A stretch of DNA of 9,986 bases from positions 1 to 9,986 of the forward strand of contig JBDRKR010000013.1 of NCBI GenBank assembly GCA_043813805.1, written 5' to 3'. Below the pieces are notes generated by a model. That model was given only the letters and a program-made list of their open reading frames with translations, was not told the DNA's origin and did not search any database. This DNA is from 2-02-FULL-43-13 sp043813805 (GTDB taxonomy: Bacteria > Patescibacteriota > Minisyncoccia > Minisyncoccales > MHMH01). A program made the position numbers and the translations under genes. Shown piece by piece: positions 5,949 through 9,986 of this stretch (position 1 is the first letter of the stretch; every line of letters begins with the position of its first letter).

Positions 5949-5970
5949 GAGTGCTTATCTCTTGCGCATT
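5940..5970 (-). terminator. Rho-independent terminator of the radical SAM gene
   Basis: Read on the minus strand, AATGCGCAAGAG (5970-5959) pairs perfectly with CTCTTGCGCATT (5951-5940) across a 7-base loop, followed by TTTTGTTTTTTC. It starts 10 bases after the radical SAM stop codon and separates that gene from rpsT. Confidence 0.85.
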
Positions 5971-5980
5971 ATTTTTGTCC

Positions 5981-7480
5981 TTATCGGACTTTTACGATTG
6001 CTTCAGCGATTTTTCGGAAATGAAGTCCGTAAATCGAAAGCACCACGGCTTCCGGGAAAAGTCGCCGATACTTAAAGCAGGTAAGAACCATCAGTTTCCA
6101 GTAATACCGTTTCGCGTTCCATCTGCCCGTTATTCCCAAATGCCAGATCGAGCCGAGGAGCGCTCCCAAATCATTGAAGCTGATTCTTCCTCGCTTTTTG
6201 ACAGGCCGATATTCTTTAAAGAAAGCGACGATTCTTTCGTAATATTTTTCAGGAGAGTAAATCGTCCGAATTATCTTCTGGTAGCCCTTCATTAAAACTT
6301 TAGTGTCCATTTTGGGAATGAAGTTGATTGAAGCATCTGTGTTGTCCCCCGAAGCGATTGCCAGCAGTCGTCCCTCGGCCGCTAAGCGGTGATATAGTTT
6401 TGTCTTAGGGAGGGCGTTAAGTATCCCGACCATCGCCACAACAACGCCTGTCTTCTGGATGAAGTTGATTTGATCTTCAAAGATGGTTGGAGGATCATTA
6501 TCAAAGCCTACGATATATCCTCCCAGGACCTGCAGGCCATGGTTCTGGATGTTTTTTACCAGAGCCACCATGTCACGGTTCTTATTGCGGATCTTATTGC
6601 ATTCAGCCAAGCTTGCTTCGTTAGGTGTTTCCAGCCCGATGAAAACTTTATCAAATCCCGCCTCGGTCATCATTAGCATAAGCTCTTCGTCATCGGCGAG
6701 GTCCAAAGAGGCCTCAGTCAGCATCCGAAACGGGTATTTGTGTTTCTTCTGCCACCGGATTATTTCCGGCAAAATCTGTTTGAGCCTGGCTTTATTGCCG
6801 ATAAAATTATCATCGACGACAAATAAGGAGCCTCGGAACCCGGTTTGGTAGACCTTCTCAACTTCTCGCAAAAGCTGTTCTGCGCCTTTAGTCCGCGGAA
6901 CGCGGCCGTTCATGACGATAATGTCGCAGAATTCACAATCATAGGGGCATCCCCTGGAATATTGGACAGACATTGAAACATAGTGGTTGATGTTTATGAG
7001 ATTCCACAACGGAGCGGGGGTGCGGGTGATGTCCGGGCGTTCGTCTGAGGCATATACCCGTTTAGCACAGCCTTTCTGAAAGTCTTCCAAAAACTGCGGA
7101 AGTGTAATTTCGGCCTCTCCTAAGACGAAGTGGTCTGCGCCTTCAAATTCCTCATGGCCGGTAGTAAAGACCGGTCCTCCGGCCACAACCCTTGTGCCGA
7201 GTTCATTGCAGCGTTTGATGACATCTTTGGCTGACTCTTTTTGCGTAATCATCGCGCTGATGAAGACGCAATCCGCCCATTTGATGTCTTTGTCTTTAAG
7301 GGCGGAAATATTCATATCCACCAGCTTTTTTTCCCATTCCCGAGGAAGCATGGCGGCCACGGTCAGCAGTCCCAGAGGCGGGAAAGCCGCTTTCTTGGAT
7401 ACGAATTTCAAAGCATGTTTGAAGCTCCAGAAAGTATCGGGATACTTCGGGTAAACGAAAAGCACTTTTAATGTTTTCAT
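5981..7480 (-). CDS. B12-binding-domain radical SAM protein (COG1032/DUF4070 type)
   Basis: The 499-residue protein has a cobalamin-binding-like Rossmann domain at about 1-135 (KVLFVYPKYP, FPPLGLLTVAAML, VFISAMITQ, VVAGGPVFTT, FVLGEAE). A radical SAM barrel follows from about 170, with SRGCPYDCEFCD carrying the 4Fe-4S ligands C178, C182 and C185 (CxxxCxxC). VVDDNF (221-226), FIGLETP (280-286) and LGGYIVGFD (319-327) are barrel strands. The tail (about 400-499) resembles the DUF4070 region of hopanoid-type enzymes such as HpnP. Members methylate or rearrange unactivated carbons, but the substrate here cannot be told, and I see no pathway partner nearby. The ATG follows AAAGGAG with a 7-base spacer. 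It lies 39 bases after uvrB on the same strand and has its own terminator. It is visibly G+C-richer than the other genes, hinting at transfer. Confidence 0.9.
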   Translation of the reverse strand: MKTLKVLFVYPKYPDTFWSFKHALKFVSKKAAFPPLGLLTVAAMLPREWEKKLVDMNISALKDKDIKWADCVFISAMITQKESAKDVIKRCNELGTRVVAGGPVFTTGHEEFEGADHFVLGEAEITLPQFLEDFQKGCAKRVYASDERPDITRTPAPLWNLININHYVSMSVQYSRGCPYDCEFCDIIVMNGRVPRTKGAEQLLREVEKVYQTGFRGSLFVVDDNFIGNKARLKQILPEIIRWQKKHKYPFRMLTEASLDLADDEELMLMMTEAGFDKVFIGLETPNEASLAECNKIRNKNRDMVALVKNIQNHGLQVLGGYIVGFDNDPPTIFEDQINFIQKTGVVVAMVGILNALPKTKLYHRLAAEGRLLAIASGDNTDASINFIPKMDTKVLMKGYQKIIRTIYSPEKYYERIVAFFKEYRPVKKRGRISFNDLGALLGSIWHLGITGRWNAKRYYWKLMVLTCFKYRRLFPEAVVLSIYGLHFRKIAEAIVKVR

Positions 7481-7487
7481 AAGATTT

Positions 7488-7494
7488 CTCCTTT
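7488..7494 (-). promoter_or_regulatory. Consensus Shine-Dalgarno site of the radical SAM gene
   Basis: AAAGGAG on the minus strand lies 7 bases before the ATG at 7480. It is the same site and spacing as at the TTG-start gene (1796-1802), while most other genes here have none. Confidence 0.8.
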
Positions 7495-7519
7495 TTTGTA
7501 AAGGTACCCTGTCTTTTAT

Positions 7520-9487
7520 TTAAATTATGCTTTTTTTCTCTTTTGTCAAATTTTTAAGCAAGTCTCTTATCTCCGCGGCCCGTTCGAAATCGAGGTTGCG
7601 GGCGGCTATTTTCATTTCTTTTTCGAGCAGTTTTTTATCCTGGATGAGCCAGAATTCAGCCGAAATCTCTTTCTTTTTGGATAATTCCGACAGAAACGGC
7701 CAGTCCTTTATTGCCTTGATGATTTGCTGAGGAGTTATGCCGTGTTTTTTATTGTATGCTTCCTGTATCTTTCTCCGTCGCATAATTTCAGCCATCGCCC
7801 TTTTGATGGAAGAGGTTTCTTTGTCGGCATACATAATCACGTGTCCCTCTGCGTGCCTGGCCGCCCGGCCCATTGTCTGGATTAAAGTAGTGTCGTTTCT
7901 TAAAAATCCTTCCTTATCGGCATCAAGAATGGCGACGAGCGCCACCTCCGGTAAATCTAGCCCTTCTCTTAAAAGATTTATTCCGACGAGTACCTCATAT
8001 TTTCCTTTTCTTAAGTCCTGTAAAATATTCGGTCTTTCTAAGGTTTTAATCTCCGAGTGGAGATATTGTGTTTTGATTTTTTCTTCGATTAAATAATCAG
8101 TCATAGCTTCAGCCAGTCTTTTAGTAAGAGTGCAAACAAGGATTCGTTGGTTTTTAGCGACTCTTTTTTTAATTTCTTCGGTCAGATCTTTTACCTGATT
8201 TTTTGTCGGACGAATTTCAATGGACGGTTCCAAAAGTCCGGTTGGCCTGAGAAGCTGTTCGACAATATATTTCGGTTTACCCTGAGCTTGTCGAAGGGTG
8301 TTCTGTATTTCATAGGACCCCGGAGTGGCGGAAACAAAAACTGTCTGGCCGACCATTTTTTCGAATTCCTCGAATTTCAGCGGCCGGTTGTCCAAAGCCG
8401 AAGGTAGTCTGAAACCGTATTCGATTAGATTTTCTTTCCTTGATCGGTCGGTATTATACATGGCGTGAAGTTGGGGTACAGTCATGTGAGATTCATCGAT
8501 AATGGTTAAAAAGTCTTTTGGGTAGTAGTTTAAGAGAGCAAAGGGAGGAGTCCCCGGTTTTCTGAACTCTAGATGGCTTGAGTAGTTTTCAATGCCATAG
8601 CAATAGCCCGTTTCTTTTAACATCTCCATATCGTAATTAGTTCTTTGTTCCAGTCTTTGGGCTTCAAGCAATCTTCCGTTTTTCTTTAGTTCTTTCAGGC
8701 GATCTTGCAACTCAAATTTTATGTTTTTGATGGCAAGGTCTATTTTTTCTTGCGGGGCTACCCAAAATTGCGCCGGGAAAAGACGCAATTGGTCAATTGG
8801 ACAATTGGTCAATTGGACAATTTTTTCCATTCTGCTTACTTTGTCGCTGATAATTTCGACTCTAACGGTTTCTTTGCCTGTTACTAAAAATATTTCGACA
8901 GTGTCACCCCTTATCCTGAAAGTGCCCGGTTTAAAATCAAAATCGTTTCTTTGGTACTGAAGTGTGGTTAATTGAGTGATCAGCTCTTTTCGGCTGATTT
9001 TTTGGTCATGAGTCAGCGTTAAGGCAACGTTCTCGTAGTTCTGAGGAGAGCCGATATTATAAATACAGGAAACCGAAGCCACGATAATCACGTCTTTTCT
9101 GCTCACAATGTCTTGAGCGGCGGCATGCCGGAGCCTGTCGATTTCCTGGTTGATCTTGGCGTCTTTCTCAATATAGGTGTCGGTCTGGGGAATATAGGCT
9201 TCGGGCTGGTAGTAGTCGTAGTATGAAACGAAGTAATGGACGGCGTTTCCCGGGAAGAACTCTTGGAACTCCTGATAGAGCTGAGCCGCTAAAGTTTTAT
9301 TATGGGATATGATTAAAGTGGGTTTTTGTGTTTGTTCGATCACTTTGGCCATAGTGAAGGTTTTACCGGAGCCTGTTACGCCCAAAAGCACCTGGTTTTT
9401 AATGCCGGTTTTCAGGTTTTTTGTCAGTTTTTCAATCGCCTGGGGCTGATCGCCCGTCGGAGCGAAGTGAGCTACGAGTTTGAACAT
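7520..9487 (-). CDS. uvrB: Excinuclease ABC subunit B (UvrB)
   Basis: UvrB is the damage-verifying helicase-like subunit of nucleotide excision repair, loaded by UvrA and paired with UvrC. The 655 residues include Walker A GVTGSGKT (36-43), the DNA-threading hairpin YYDYYQPEAYIPQTDTYIEK (89-108), the DESH motif (331-334), SATPG (386-390), LREGLDLPEVALV (506-518), QTMGRAARH (537-545) and the C-terminal UVR motif that binds UvrC (about 616-646). Two segments are odd. Residues 221-235 (EKIVQLTNCPIDQL plus R) are encoded by a CAATTGGN repeat and replace the family's usual LTG-turn region in domain 2. Residues 397-403 (TLRQAQG) are encoded by a second repeat and lengthen the loop after SATPGSYE by 7 residues relative to E. 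coli. All catalytic motifs are intact. The start gives the standard short N-terminus before FAPTGDQPQAI. Confidence 0.97.
   Translation of the reverse strand: MFKLVAHFAPTGDQPQAIEKLTKNLKTGIKNQVLLGVTGSGKTFTMAKVIEQTQKPTLIISHNKTLAAQLYQEFQEFFPGNAVHYFVSYYDYYQPEAYIPQTDTYIEKDAKINQEIDRLRHAAAQDIVSRKDVIIVASVSCIYNIGSPQNYENVALTLTHDQKISRKELITQLTTLQYQRNDFDFKPGTFRIRGDTVEIFLVTGKETVRVEIISDKVSRMEKIVQLTNCPIDQLRLFPAQFWVAPQEKIDLAIKNIKFELQDRLKELKKNGRLLEAQRLEQRTNYDMEMLKETGYCYGIENYSSHLEFRKPGTPPFALLNYYPKDFLTIIDESHMTVPQLHAMYNTDRSRKENLIEYGFRLPSALDNRPLKFEEFEKMVGQTVFVSATPGSYEIQNTLRQAQGKPKYIVEQLLRPTGLLEPSIEIRPTKNQVKDLTEEIKKRVAKNQRILVCTLTKRLAEAMTDYLIEEKIKTQYLHSEIKTLERPNILQDLRKGKYEVLVGINLLREGLDLPEVALVAILDADKEGFLRNDTTLIQTMGRAARHAEGHVIMYADKETSSIKRAMAEIMRRRKIQEAYNKKHGITPQQIIKAIKDWPFLSELSKKKEISAEFWLIQDKKLLEKEMKIAARNLDFERAAEIRDLLKNLTKEKKSII
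8279..8299 (-). repeat. CCTGAGCTTGTCGAAGG element inside uvrB
   Basis: On the plus strand CCTGAGCTTGTCGAAGG (8281-8297), extended by AC and GT so that ACCCT and AGGGT pair as an outer stem, gives exactly seven codons of UvrB (TLRQAQG, 397-403). E. coli UvrB, recalled from memory, has 13 residues between SATPGNYE and RPTGLL; this one has 20, so the excess equals the element. The sequence feels familiar as a dispersed repeat in many unrelated bacterial genomes. Confidence 0.7.
8786..8829 (-). repeat. Tandem 8-bp CAATTGGN element inside uvrB
   Basis: Plus-strand units CAATTGGT, CAATTGGA, CAATTGGT, CAATTGGA and CAATTTTT follow each other, ending in CCA, in the same order and length as the tsaE copy. 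Since uvrB is on the minus strand, the element is read backwards compared with tsaE and gives residues 221-235 of UvrB. Confidence 0.85.
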
Positions 9488-9496
9488 AACTTGTTA

Positions 9497-9525
9497 ATTT
9501 TAAGATAAATTTCCTCTTTTTTCAA
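9497..9525 (-). promoter_or_regulatory. uvrB promoter
   Basis: On the minus strand TTGAAA (9525-9520), 17 bases, TAAAAT (9502-9497), then 9 bases to the uvrB ATG. The -35 differs from consensus at one base. Transcription would begin within a few bases of the ATG. No Shine-Dalgarno site is close to the start. Confidence 0.6.
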
Positions 9526-9533
9526 GGATGGGC

Positions 9534-9539
9534 TAAAAT
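9534..9539 (+). promoter_or_regulatory. Possible -10 box of the MurE-like gene
   Basis: TAAAAT lies 9 bases before the ATG at 9549. No convincing -35 box is present, and the region is shared with the divergent uvrB promoter. No Shine-Dalgarno site is seen. Confidence 0.35.
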
Positions 9540-9548
9540 TAATAAACG

Positions 9549-9986
9549 ATGAAAAGATTAATCAAAAAAATCACACCTTCTTTTTTACTTGGTTGGTACC
9601 ATTGGTGCTTGGCGTTTTTGGGCGCAGTTTTGTATCGTTTTCCGTCAAGAAACTTGAAAGTTATTGGGGTTACGGGCACTAACGGTAAAACGACGGTGGT
9701 GAGCTTTATCACCGAGATTTTAGAGGAAGCGGAATTTAGGGTAGCGTCTTTGTCGGGCATTAAATTCAAGATCGGTGAAAAGGAACGGCCCAATAAATTG
9801 AAGATGACCATGCCCGGCCGCTTTAAGATTCAGAAGTTTTTCAGGCAGGCCATTGATGCCAAATGTCAGTACGCTGTTTTAGAGGTGACATCCGAAGGCA
9901 TTAAACAATATCGCCATAAATTTATTCGTTTTGATACGGCGGTTTTTACCAATTTGTCGCAAGAACACATCGAGGCCCATAAAGGA
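9549..9986 (+). CDS. MurE-like Mur ligase, N-terminal part (runs off right edge)
   Basis: The first 146 residues of a Mur-family ATP-dependent amide ligase are present. IGVTGTNGKTTV (39-50) is the ATP-binding P-loop, LEVTSEGIKQYRH (111-123) matches the MurE 'LEVSSHGL.Q.R' motif, and FTNLSQEHIEAHKG (133-146) matches 'FTNL..DHLD.HG'. MurE adds the third stem-peptide amino acid to UDP-MurNAc-dipeptide in the cytoplasm. Only about 40 residues precede the P-loop, where typical MurE has about 100 forming the UDP-binding domain. They include a hydrophobic helix (SFLLGWYHWCLAFLGAVLY, 11-29) that might sit at the membrane. The upstream 60 bases have no in-frame extension that I would trust. MurT or folylpoly-glutamate-type ligases also start close to the P-loop and are alternatives. 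The specificity loop lies outside the window. Confidence 0.8.
   Translation, partial: MKRLIKKITPSFLLGWYHWCLAFLGAVLYRFPSRNLKVIGVTGTNGKTTVVSFITEILEEAEFRVASLSGIKFKIGEKERPNKLKMTMPGRFKIQKFFRQAIDAKCQYAVLEVTSEGIKQYRHKFIRFDTAVFTNLSQEHIEAHKG

Noticed and set aside
6470..7471. Several plus-strand open frames opposite the radical SAM gene
   Set aside because: They overlap each other and the well-supported minus-strand gene, with no family motifs.
8705..8960. Plus-strand open frames across the uvrB repeat
   Set aside because: They exist because the repeat is open in all plus-strand frames; UvrB on the other strand explains the region.
9539..9811. Minus-strand open frame opposite the MurE-like gene
   Set aside because: It is antisense to the conserved ATP-binding motif region, so it is a shadow frame.

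Overview
The window looks like a bacterial chromosome segment from the Candidate Phyla Radiation (Patescibacteria), most likely a Parcubacteria-type lineage. This is inferred from gene content and style: tightly packed small genes, a stand-alone 5'-3' exonuclease after tsaE, an L,D-transpeptidase fused to a D,D-carboxypeptidase, a MurE-like ligase with a very short N-terminus, and many starts without a Shine-Dalgarno site. No gene needs in-frame TGA, so the TGA-recoding groups (Gracilibacteria, SR1) are not suggested. Intergenic space is short everywhere and there is no gene-free stretch above 300 bases.

Layout. Positions 1-293 (minus) hold the N-terminus of a DHH-type phosphoesterase, divergent from a plus-strand pair at 349-1666: tsaE (tRNA t6A synthesis) overlapping a 5'-3' exonuclease. 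After a hairpin terminator comes a small orphan gene (1810-2481, TTG start) with its own strong promoter, Shine-Dalgarno site and terminator; its product has an HEVRH zinc-protease-like motif. Then follow, on plus, the peptidoglycan bifunctional enzyme (2574-3929), mutM (3981-4712) and holA (4717-5640). holA converges on rpsT (5647-5910, minus). Upstream of rpsT on the minus strand are a terminator, a B12-binding radical SAM gene (5981-7480) and uvrB (7520-9487). uvrB is divergent from a MurE-like gene that runs off the right edge (9549-9986).

Functions. Three genes serve DNA repair (exonuclease, mutM, uvrB) and one replication (holA); two serve translation (tsaE, rpsT) and two the cell wall (transpeptidase/carboxypeptidase fusion, MurE-like ligase). 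The radical SAM gene and the HEVRH gene look accessory: both have AAAGGAG seven bases before the start and a terminator of their own. Several housekeeping genes instead have a -10 hexamer 6-9 bases before the ATG, as expected for leaderless or near-leaderless mRNAs.

The most striking pattern is short repeat DNA lying inside conserved coding sequences without breaking the frame. A tandem 8-bp CAATTGGN element occurs in tsaE (571-614) and again in uvrB (8786-8829), read in opposite orientations in the two genes. A different element, CCTGAGCTTGTCGAAGG, adds seven residues to UvrB (8279-8299). These resemble in principle the protein-coding palindromic elements of Rickettsia, but with different sequences. 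mutM also appears to lack about 21 residues relative to the E. coli enzyme, next to a short direct repeat.
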